Source: Serratia microhaemolytica (GTDB taxonomy: Bacteria; Pseudomonadota; Gammaproteobacteria; Enterobacterales; Enterobacteriaceae). Taken from it: 64,000 bases of DNA. Under the pieces are notes generated by a model, which was given only the letters and a program-made list of their open reading frames with translations, did no database searches and was not told the DNA's origin. The stretch lies in the NCBI RefSeq assembly GCF_004011885.1, contig NZ_ML137209.1, forward strand, positions 1-64,000, in the 5' to 3' direction. Position 1 is the first letter of the stretch; every line of letters starts with the position of its first letter. The position numbers and the translations under genes were made by a program. This document shows positions 51,183-59,788 of this stretch, one piece after another.

Positions 51183-53327
51183 ATGGAAAAAGTGTTAACG
51201 GTTTGCCCTTACTGTGGGTCTGGTTGCAAGCTAAATTTGCTGGTGGATAATGGGCAAGTGGTTGGCGCAGAAGGAGCTAATGGCGTCACCAACCAAGGTG
51301 CCTTGTGCCTAAAGGGGTTTTATGGCTGGGACTTTCTGAACGATACCCAACTACTCACCCCACGGTTAACACAGCCGATGATCCGTCGTCAGCGTGGTGG
51401 TGAGTTCGAGAAGGTGACTTGGGATGAGGCCATTGCCTATGTCAGCAATCGGCTGGCCAAGATAAAAGCAGAGCATGGCGCTCGCTCGATTATGGTGACC
51501 GGCTCCTCTCGTGGCCCTGGCAATGAATCAAACTATCTGATGCAGAAATTTGTTCGTGCGGTATTGGGCAGCAACAATATCGACTGCTGCGCACGCGTCT
51601 GTCATGGTCCCTCAGTCGCCGGATTGCAGGCAACCCTAGGCAATGGTGCGATGAGTAACTCAATCGGTGAAATTGAGCATAGCGACTGCTTACTGATCTT
51701 TGGCTATAACGCCGCAGACTCCCACCCCATCGTGGCGCGCCGTATTCTAAAAGCCAAACAGAATGGCAGCAAAATCATTGTCTGTGATCCGCGTTATATC
51801 GAGACTGCACGCCTGGCCGATATCTGGTTACCACTGCGTAATGGCAGCAATATGGCTTTGGTCAATGGGCTGGCCCACGTGCTGATCGAAGAGGGGTTAT
51901 ATAACCGTGAGTATGTGGCGCAATACACCGAAGGCTTTGACGCATATCGCCAAATTATCTCACGCTACACGCCCGAATATGTTGCAAAAATTACCGGATT
52001 AACGCCACAGCAGATCCGTGATGCGGCAATGATGTATGCCAATGCCAACAGCGCCACCCTGCTGTGGGGAATGGGCGTGACTCAATGGGGGCAAGGTGTT
52101 GATGTGGTTAAAGGATTAGCGGCTTTAGCGCTGTTGACCGGTAACCTCGGCAAGCCGAATGTCGGTGTCGGGCCGGTGCGCGGGCAAAATAATGTCCAAG
52201 GTGCTTGTGATATGGGCACATTGCCAAACTCGTTCCCCGGTTATCAGTATGTCACTGATGAGCAGGCGCGCCAAAAATTCGCTGATGCCTGGGGTGTGGC
52301 ATCACTCAGTGGTGAAATCGGTTATTCAATTACCGATGTGCCACATAAAGCGTTGTCTGGTGAACTGAAAGCGTACTACATCATGGGTGAAGATCCACTA
52401 CAGACTGAACCCGATTTATCGCTAATGCGTGAGGCTTTCCAGGCACTTGATCTGATTGTGGTACAAGATATCTTTATGACCAAAACCGCTGCTATGGCTG
52501 ATGTCATCCTGCCAGCCACCTCCTGGGGCGAACATGAGGGGGTCTACACCAGTGCCGATCGCGGTTTCCAGTACTTCGGTAAAGCGGTGGAGCCAAAAGG
52601 CGATGTGAAAACTGACTGGCAGATTATTAGCCTGCTCTCTAATGCGTTGGGTTACCCGATGCACTACGACAATACCGAGCAGATTTGGGATGAAATGCGC
52701 GCGTTATGTCCGAAGTTTGCCGGTGTCAGTTATCAAAAAATTGCTGGTTTGGGTTATGTACAGTGGCCTTGTCCGAGCGAAGATCACCCAGGAACGCCAT
52801 ACCTCTATCAAGGCAACCAGTTCTCTCGCCCGGGCGGCAAAGCGCTCTTCTCAACCAGCGAGTGGCTACCACCACAGGAACTGACCAATGAACAATACCC
52901 GCTGGTGCTCTGTACCGTACGCGAAGTTGGACACTACAGTTGTCGTTCGATGACCGGTAACTGTAGTGCGCTACAAACGCTGGCAGATGAACCAGGCTAT
53001 GTGCAGATCAATCCACAGGATGCTCAAGCAGCAGGGATCCAAGATCAGCAATTGGTTTGGGTCAGTTCACGTCGCGGTAAAGTGATCAGCCGTGCCGCCT
53101 TGAGTGAACGCATCAACCGTGGTGCCGTTTACATGACCTACCAGTGGTGGATTGGTGTCTGCAATGAACTGACCATTGATCATCTTGACCCCACATCAAA
53201 AACACCCGAATACAAGCATTGTGCGGTCAATGTTCAAGCGATCACTGATCAGGCCGAAGCAGAAAGTTATGTGCAGGTGGAATACCAGAAGCTGAAAGAT
53301 CACCTTAAGAAAACAGCCTTGGTGATG
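51183..53327 (+). CDS. Formate dehydrogenase H-type molybdoenzyme with Cys in place of Sec
   Basis: This 714-residue enzyme is an FdhF relative: an N-terminal [4Fe-4S] cluster (C8, C11, C15 and C42), K44, and molybdopterin guanine dinucleotide binding through the rest, with GVGPVRGQNNVQGACDMG and YMTYQWWIG typical. Position 140, selenocysteine in E. coli FdhF, is a cysteine (TGT, 51600-51602) followed by the conserved histidine in CARVCHGPSVAG. The ATG at 51183 gives MEKVLTVCPYCGSGC, matching the FdhF N-terminus; the open frame back to 51087 is rejected. It is the last gene of the aegA-hydN-like operon. Linked to purine catabolism, it probably supplies electrons from formate. The coding end is taken from the reading frame before the stop at 53328-53330. 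Confidence 0.93.
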
Positions 53328-53343
53328 TGACTCTGCTTTACTT

Positions 53344-53380
53344 CCCCCGCCCTGGTTAAGCGGCGGGGGGTGTTCTGTTT
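53344..53380 (+). terminator. Rho-independent terminator after the formate dehydrogenase gene
   Basis: A GC-rich 8-bp stem (CCCCCGCC at 53344-53351, GGCGGGGG at 53362-53369) with a 10-base loop is followed by GTGTTCTGTTT, an interrupted T run. It lies 14 bases after the stop codon. Confidence 0.75.
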
Positions 53381-53466
53381 GCCCCACCCGCAACTGACTA
53401 TCTCAACCACCATCCACTGAATTAACAGCACATCTACTTATTCCGCATCGTGGCTAACCCAACAGG

Positions 53467-54291
53467 TCACAGCACAGCCGCCAGATCAGGCGTATTGCTG
53501 TTGGCTTTGTTATGCATCAGTACACCACTGGCGTTATTCTTGACCTGCAGAATTTCCGCCAGAACACTGATTGCGATCTCAGCTGGAGTCTCGGCACCAA
53601 TCGAAAAACCGATTGGCGAACGCAAGCGGGTTAACTGTTCATCACTGACACCTTGCTGCTGCAAGGCGCGCACAAATTTCTGCGCTTTACGTCTGCTTGC
53701 CAGCAAGCCTAAATACCCGACCGGATAGTTTATGATTTCATCCAGTGCCTCACGATCCTGGCTATTGGTGGCGATCACAACATAGCTGTTGTGATCCAGT
53801 GGCAGTTGCCTGATAGCATCAGTGTAACTGTTGGCTTGGTTCAATACCGTTCCAGCAGGGAAAAGGTGTGGCTCAAGATTTGGCGCGTAGGTATCAACCA
53901 CATAAATAACAAACCCCAGTGGAGCTGCCGCATAAGCCATCGCCTGATTAACATGCCCACCACCGAGCAAAATCAGCCGAGGCCGAATACCATAAACGCT
54001 GATGAAAACCGACATCGCACCGCCACAATCAGAACCAACAGCATCAGGCCCTTCGTGAGTCATCCGTCCATAAAACATACGTGATTGTTGCTGCTGCAAC
54101 GCTTCCAATGCCTGTTCAATCACCCGGCGCTCCATCATGCCACCACCAATCGTGCCCGTGGTGCTACCATCAGCCGCAATTAACATCTGCCCGGAATGAC
54201 GCGCCGTAGAACCTCGGCACTCGGTAATCTGTGCAATTGCGAAGGGTTGGTTCTGTGCTTCTAGCCTTGCAGCCACCGAAAATAGACTCAT
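53467..54291 (-). CDS. XdhC/CoxF-family molybdenum cofactor insertion protein
   Basis: This 274-residue protein has the two XdhC-family halves: an N-terminal GSTARHSGQMLI and GTIGGGMME region and a C-terminal Rossmann-like half with LILLGGGHVN and LGLLASRRKAQ. Such proteins bind molybdopterin, help add the sulfido ligand and insert the cofactor into xanthine dehydrogenase-type enzymes. The ATG at 54291 follows GGAGAG at good spacing; an ATG at 54303 would add four residues. In E. coli the corresponding place is taken by the larger YqeB. It is alone on the minus strand, divergent from ygfK. Confidence 0.87.
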   Translation of the reverse strand: MSLFSVAARLEAQNQPFAIAQITECRGSTARHSGQMLIAADGSTTGTIGGGMMERRVIEQALEALQQQQSRMFYGRMTHEGPDAVGSDCGGAMSVFISVYGIRPRLILLGGGHVNQAMAYAAAPLGFVIYVVDTYAPNLEPHLFPAGTVLNQANSYTDAIRQLPLDHNSYVVIATNSQDREALDEIINYPVGYLGLLASRRKAQKFVRALQQQGVSDEQLTRLRSPIGFSIGAETPAEIAISVLAEILQVKNNASGVLMHNKANSNTPDLAAVL

Positions 54292-55239
54292 CACGCTCTC
54301 CATCCTATTGTTGTTCCACGGTCTAAACTACCTACAGATAACTCAACCGACTGAGATCGATACTGAAACTGTGATGCTGCCAATTGCCGCCCAACCGCCC
54401 GGGAGCGCATGGCAACTAAAATAGCCCACCGAGACACGCCAAATCACACCCAGTGAAGTGGCTAAGTGAACCGTACAATGATATTGCTCCGCCATCACAT
54501 ATTCAGATCATCGCAGTGCTATAATTACATGGTAAATAATGCAATTTTCATACCCTTACCAATCATTACACGCTTAAAACCGCCACATAATCGCCAAATC
54601 AATGCCAGAAATAAGGGAGCATGATCAATATTTTTTAGCCAGCTCACACCTATTTACACATCTATGCGAACCATGCCACTTAAGCCAACAACTTCTCTGT
54701 TGCCGTTATCAATTCACTTTATCATTGTGATAGCTCATCTCTTAATTTGAGAGAAAACGGCAGTTTGTCATTCAGCAAAAACAATAACCGCCACGATCAG
54801 AAAACAGATTTATATAACAGTTAGGTTGGATTAATTTAAAATAAATATCATTTGGTTAGCTCGGCGAGTTAAAACCATCCTCTATTCATCATCAACATTA
54901 TTAAGCGAAATTATCAAGCGCCATAATAATCCAGCGTAGAAATTAAAAAACGCTCACACTTACACCTGAAGATAGTCATAGAACATTACAGTAATGATGC
55001 GTATTCTCATTTATTTACCCACTATTCCAACTTGTTCTGTTTAATAACCAGAAGTACCTCACGAAATTACAACACCAAATTACAGCGATGAGAGATTGGC
55101 CTAAAACTTGCTGTTTAAAAATCAGTAAAACCCGTATCAACAGGCCCGTAACGCAAAAACATTGCCGATAAAACCGATCAGTATCTTATCTACAGTTGGC
55201 TATGTGTCTATTTTAACTATCTAACGCGAGGAGATTAAT
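54292..55239. promoter_or_regulatory. Long regulatory region between xdhC-type gene and ygfK
   Basis: This 948-base AT-rich stretch between divergent genes holds no supported gene. It carries the sigma-54 promoter for ygfK near its right end. Upstream activator sites for YgeV and perhaps an IHF site would be expected between about 54700 and 55080; I could not identify repeated motifs reliably. Confidence 0.5.
55096..55112 (+). promoter_or_regulatory. Sigma-54 (-24/-12) promoter for ygfK-ssnA-uacT
   Basis: The sequence TTGGCCTAAAACTTGCT matches consensus TGGCAC-N5-TTGCT well, with GG (55098-55099) and GC (55110-55111) exactly 10 bases apart. Transcription should start near 55124, leaving a leader of about 115 bases before ygfK. 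YgeV is the likely activator. Confidence 0.75.
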
Positions 55240-58200
55240 ATGGGAGACATCATGCGTCCCATTCCATTCGGCGAACTCCTGAATCGAATGTTCAGTGAGT
55301 ATAAGGAGAGCCAGTCCATTTTTGGCATTCCAGAAAAGCAGTTTTATCGCAAAACCAACAACAAAAAAATCAAAGTATTCAATGAAGAGTGTGAAACCCC
55401 TGTTGGTCCTGCCGCTGGCCCGCACACTCAGCTCGCACAGAACATCATCACGGCCTGGTTAACCGGTGGCCGTTTTATCGAATTGAAAACTGTGCAGATC
55501 ATGGATCGGTTGGAGATAGAAAAACCCTGTATTGACGCTGAAGATGAAGCTTTCAATACCGAGTGGTCGACCGAATTTACCCTTAAAAAAGCCTATGACG
55601 AATATCTGAAAGCCTGGTTCTGCCTCTATCTTCTGGAAGAGATATTTGATCCCCGCACACCTGGCGAAGCAAAATCTTTTATTTTCAATATGAGTGTTGG
55701 CTATGATCTGAAAGGCATTCTTGAACCGCCAATGCAGACGTTCATCGATGATATGATGGACTCCTCTTGTCACCCTGACTTTGCTCACTATAGCGAGACA
55801 CTGCGTGAATTTGTCCAAAATCGTGAACTGTTACAGTCACTGAAGCTGGAGTCACGCGCACAACGCTTATTGTCATTACCGGATAATGTTCCCGCTCAGA
55901 TGGTGCATGGCCTAACCCTTTCCACCATGCATGGCTGCCCACCGAATGAAATTGAGAACATCTGCCGCTACATGCTGGAAGAGAAAGGTCTGCATACCTT
56001 TGTAAAACTCAATCCAACCCTGCTCGGTTTCCAGCGTGCGCGTGAGATTCTGGATCACTGTGGCTTTGACTACGTTGATCTGAAAGAAGAGTCTTTCGAT
56101 CATGACCTTAAACTGGAACAGGCGAAAGCGATGCTGCGCCGTCTGCTGGATGTCGCTGAGAAACGTCAGCTCAAGTTTGGCGTCAAGCTCACCAACACAT
56201 TAGGCACCGGTAATCATAAAGGACGTCTGCCGGGTAATGAGATGTATATGTCTGGGCGCGCCCTGTTCCCACTCTCGATTAACGTAGCGTTGGTGTTGTC
56301 ACAAGAGTTCAGCGGCAAACTACCAATCTCCTACTCTGGTGGTGCCAGCCTGTTCAATATTCGTCAAATCTTTGAGACCGGTATCCGCCCAATCACTATG
56401 GCAACAGATATGCTCAAGCCTGGTGGTTATATGCGCCAAACTCGCTGTATTGAAGAGTTAGACAACTCAGACAGTTGGCAGATGGGCAATATCGATGTAG
56501 CGAAACTGGAACAGTTGGCACAACAAGCGTTGACCATGAGCTACACCCAGAAAGAGTGGAAATCTGAAGATGAGATCGACGCTGGCGGCCCACTGCCGAT
56601 GATCGACTGCTATGTTGCGCCCTGTATTAGTGCCTGTGCAATTAAGCAGGACATTCCAGAATATATCCGGTTACTGGGGCAACAACGCTATGCTGATGCA
56701 CTGGAAGTGATCTATCAGCGTAACGCACTGCCGGCAATCACTGGCCATATCTGTGATCACCAATGCCAATACAACTGTACCCGTCTGGACTATGAGAAAG
56801 CGCTGGATATCCGTGAGTTGAAAAAAGTCGCACTGGAAAAAGGTTGGGACGAATACAAGCAGCGTTGGCACAAACCTGCTGGCAGTGGCGATAAGCATCC
56901 GGTGGCCGTGATCGGTGCCGGTCCCGCTGGACTTTCTGCGGGGTATTTCTTGGCACGCGCCGGCCACCCAGTGACCATATTTGAGCGTGAGCCAAATGCA
57001 GGTGGTGTGGTGAAAAACATCATTCCTCAGTTTCGTATCCCGGCTGAGACCATCCAGCACGATATCGATTTTGTCGCTGCACATGGCGTGAAGTTTGAGT
57101 ACGGCTGTAGCCCAACACTCACAGTAGACCAACTGCAACAGCAAGGCTTCCACTATGTTTGTGTCGGCATCGGTGCGGACAAGAACAGTGGGCTGCGTTT
57201 AGAGGGTGATAACCGCAATATCTACAAATCGTTTGATTTCCTGCGCCGTTTCAATCAAGGCCAAACCTTGGAAATGGGCAAAAATGTCGCGGTCATCGGT
57301 GCGGGTAACACCGCGATGGACTGCGCGCGCGCTGCGCTGCGTGTTCCTGGAGTGCGTACCGTTACGGTAATTTATCGCCGTAGCATCAAAGAGATGCCAG
57401 CCTACCGTGAAGAGTATTTGGAAGCAGTCGAGGATAATGTTCAGTTCCGTTTCCTCACCAACCCTGAGCGTTTCGATGCTAACGGTACGCTGACCGCTCG
57501 TGTCATGACATTAGGTGAGCCTGATGCCAAAGGACGCCGCCAGCCCGTCGCCACAAACGAAGTGGTTACCCTGCCGATTGACAGCCTGATCACAGCAATT
57601 GGCGAACAACCTGATGGTAGCGTCCTGGCCGCAATGGGTGTTCCTGTCGGTGAAGATGGCTGGCCACAAGTGGATCACACCACTGGGGAGACAGCACGTA
57701 GCAATGTGTTCCTGATTGGTGATGTACAGAGTGGCCCGTCCTCTATCGTGGCGGCAATCGGCGATGCCCGTCGTGCTGCAGATACCATTTTGCTGCGTGA
57801 AAGCAAAGAGAGCCGTGCCGGAGAACAGTACCGCTCGCAAGTCGCCACCGAAGATGTGTACAGCCGTAAAGGTGCGATCCATGTGCAGATGGTAGATAAG
57901 CAACAGCGGGAAGAGTTCGTGGTGCAAGAAGCGAAGCGCTGCCTGGAGTGTAACTACGTCTGTAGCAAGTGTGTTGACGTCTGTCCGAACCGGGCCAACA
58001 TCACCATACCGGTACCGGGCTTCCATGACCGTAGTCAAACGCTACACATTGATGCTTACTGTAATGAGTGTGGAAACTGTGCGCAGTTCTGCCCGTGGCA
58101 GGGCCGTCCTTACAAAGACAAAGTCACCATCTTCAACCTGCCGCAAGATTTTGACAACAGCACTAACCCTGGTTTCTTTATCCAAGGCAAAGAAGTTTGG

Positions 58201-58347
58201 GTGCGCCAGCAGGGTGAGAAGTTCCAGCTCGCATTGAGTAGCAAAGGCCTCCTGGAAGATGCACCTGCAGCATTGAGTGATATGTGCCGGATCATCAATC
58301 AGGTGATTGAGCGTCATAGCTATCTGTTAGGTCCAGTGGAGGAGTAG
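55240..58347 (+). CDS. ygfK: YgfK, putative Fe-S flavin oxidoreductase of purine catabolism
   Basis: This 1035-residue protein matches E. coli YgfK over its length. The N-terminal half (about 1-440) resembles the dihydropyrimidine dehydrogenase/dihydroorotate barrel (SMVGYDL-like NMSVGYDLKG, STMHGCPPNEIE). The middle (about 440-860) is GltD-like, with a cysteine-rich helical part (CDHQCQYNCTRLDY), GAGPAGLSAG for FAD and GAGNTAMDCA for NAD(P)H. The C-terminus has two [4Fe-4S] sets (CLECNYVCSKCVDVCPNRA and CNECGNCAQFCPW). It is annotated in E. coli as a putative selenate reductase subunit, but genetics links it to urate breakdown. It is the first gene of a sigma-54 operon with ssnA and uacT. 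Confidence 0.93.
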   Translation: MGDIMRPIPFGELLNRMFSEYKESQSIFGIPEKQFYRKTNNKKIKVFNEECETPVGPAAGPHTQLAQNIITAWLTGGRFIELKTVQIMDRLEIEKPCIDAEDEAFNTEWSTEFTLKKAYDEYLKAWFCLYLLEEIFDPRTPGEAKSFIFNMSVGYDLKGILEPPMQTFIDDMMDSSCHPDFAHYSETLREFVQNRELLQSLKLESRAQRLLSLPDNVPAQMVHGLTLSTMHGCPPNEIENICRYMLEEKGLHTFVKLNPTLLGFQRAREILDHCGFDYVDLKEESFDHDLKLEQAKAMLRRLLDVAEKRQLKFGVKLTNTLGTGNHKGRLPGNEMYMSGRALFPLSINVALVLSQEFSGKLPISYSGGASLFNIRQIFETGIRPITMATDMLKPGGYMRQTRCIEELDNSDSWQMGNIDVAKLEQLAQQALTMSYTQKEWKSEDEIDAGGPLPMIDCYVAPCISACAIKQDIPEYIRLLGQQRYADALEVIYQRNALPAITGHICDHQCQYNCTRLDYEKALDIRELKKVALEKGWDEYKQRWHKPAGSGDKHPVAVIGAGPAGLSAGYFLARAGHPVTIFEREPNAGGVVKNIIPQFRIPAETIQHDIDFVAAHGVKFEYGCSPTLTVDQLQQQGFHYVCVGIGADKNSGLRLEGDNRNIYKSFDFLRRFNQGQTLEMGKNVAVIGAGNTAMDCARAALRVPGVRTVTVIYRRSIKEMPAYREEYLEAVEDNVQFRFLTNPERFDANGTLTARVMTLGEPDAKGRRQPVATNEVVTLPIDSLITAIGEQPDGSVLAAMGVPVGEDGWPQVDHTTGETARSNVFLIGDVQSGPSSIVAAIGDARRAADTILLRESKESRAGEQYRSQVATEDVYSRKGAIHVQMVDKQQREEFVVQEAKRCLECNYVCSKCVDVCPNRANITIPVPGFHDRSQTLHIDAYCNECGNCAQFCPWQGRPYKDKVTIFNLPQDFDNSTNPGFFIQGKEVWVRQQGEKFQLALSSKGLLEDAPAALSDMCRIINQVIERHSYLLGPVEE

Positions 58348-58350
58348 GTC

Positions 58351-59679
58351 ATGCTGATTTTGAAAAATGTCACTCTGGCACAACTATCCCCTGCTCTGTT
58401 GGTAGAGCATCAGGATATCGCCATTGAGGGCACAGAAATCAAAGCGGTTGGAGAGGATCTGAGTGCTATCTATCCGAATGCATCCATCCGGGATATGCAC
58501 AATAAATTGGTGATGCCTGGCATCGTCTGTTCTCACAACCATTTTTACTCTGGGCTGGCACGCGGCATTCTTGCCAACATCAAGCCTTGCCCAGACTTTA
58601 TCTCGACGCTGAAAAATCTCTGGTGGCGTTTAGATCGTGCTCTTGATGAGGAGTCACTCTACTACAGCGGGTTGATCTGCTCGATTGAAGCAGTGAGAAG
58701 TGGTTGTACTGCGGTGATTGATCATCATGCTTCTCCGAATTACATCAAAGGTTCACTGGATACCTTACGGCGTGGTTTTATTAAGGTCGGTTTACGCGGC
58801 ATGACCTGCTTTGAGACCACAGATCGTAATCAGGGTTTGAAAGAGCTACAGGCGGGTGTTGAAGAGAATATTGCCTTTGCCAACCAAATCGACAGCGCCA
58901 AACGTAAAGGTGCAGAGCCCTATCTGGTCGAAGCGCACATCGGTGCTCACGCACCATTTACTGTGCCTGATGCGGGTTTATCAATGCTGGCAGAGGCAAT
59001 GCAAAGCACCGGTCGAGGGTTGCATATCCATGCTGCGGAAGATCTCTACGATGTTTCGTTCAGCCATGACAAATACAGCCTTGATTTGATGGAACGCCTC
59101 GATAAATTCAATTTGATCAACGAGAAAACATTGATCGCTCATGGTCTCTATCTCTCTGATCGTGATGTTGAAATTATCAATCATCACAATGCGTTCTTGG
59201 TACATAACGCCCGTTCCAACATGAATAACCATGTGGGTTACAACCACAAGTTGCCACAGTACCGCAACCTCGCCCTCGGCACTGATGGCATTGGCAGTGA
59301 CATGTGGGAAGAGCTGCGTTTTGCCTTCTTTAAACATCGTGATGCTGGTGGGCCAATGTGGCCAGATAGCTTCGCGCGTTTCCTCCAGAATGGCAATGTG
59401 TTGCTGGAACGCAACTTCAACGCGCGCTTTGGGCAAATTGCTGCCGGTTACAAGGCTGACCTGACAATCTGTGATTACGATGCACCAACACCACTGGTGG
59501 CAGACAATATCGCTGGTCACATCGCCTTTGGCCTGGGAGCAAGCAGTGTCAACAGCGTGATGGTGAATGGTGCTCTGGTGTATGACAACCGTGAGTTTGC
59601 CTTTGATGTTGATGCAATTTATCGCGAAGCACGCAAGGTATCCAAACAGTTGTGGCAGCGTATGGACGCTCTGCCTTGA
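58351..59679 (+). CDS. ssnA: Aminohydrolase SsnA
   Basis: This 442-residue binuclear amidohydrolase-family protein resembles guanine deaminase and chlorohydrolases. Metal ligands are suggested by CSHNHFYSG, VEAHIGAHAPF, HIHAAEDLYD and LGTDGIGSD. Length equals E. coli SsnA. It starts three bases after ygfK. The substrate is not proven; in this cluster it likely deaminates or opens a purine-derived ring. Confidence 0.93.
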   Translation: MLILKNVTLAQLSPALLVEHQDIAIEGTEIKAVGEDLSAIYPNASIRDMHNKLVMPGIVCSHNHFYSGLARGILANIKPCPDFISTLKNLWWRLDRALDEESLYYSGLICSIEAVRSGCTAVIDHHASPNYIKGSLDTLRRGFIKVGLRGMTCFETTDRNQGLKELQAGVEENIAFANQIDSAKRKGAEPYLVEAHIGAHAPFTVPDAGLSMLAEAMQSTGRGLHIHAAEDLYDVSFSHDKYSLDLMERLDKFNLINEKTLIAHGLYLSDRDVEIINHHNAFLVHNARSNMNNHVGYNHKLPQYRNLALGTDGIGSDMWEELRFAFFKHRDAGGPMWPDSFARFLQNGNVLLERNFNARFGQIAAGYKADLTICDYDAPTPLVADNIAGHIAFGLGASSVNSVMVNGALVYDNREFAFDVDAIYREARKVSKQLWQRMDALP

Positions 59680-59715
59680 TTACCTTTCACGCTGTGCAGT
59701 GAATCACCTGCAGGG

Positions 59716-59734
59716 GAACGGCCTCTGGCCGTTC
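59716..59734 (+). terminator. Hairpin between ssnA and uacT
   Basis: A perfect 8-bp stem (GAACGGCC with GGCCGTTC) and three-base loop lies 37 bases after ssnA, without a U-tract. It may stabilise the 3' end of the ygfK-ssnA message or lower expression of the transporter. Confidence 0.45.
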
Positions 59735-59788
59735 TCGAGTCGTAGCTGCCAGACGTCAGTCTGTGCCGAGTCGTAGTAAGGAGATAAT

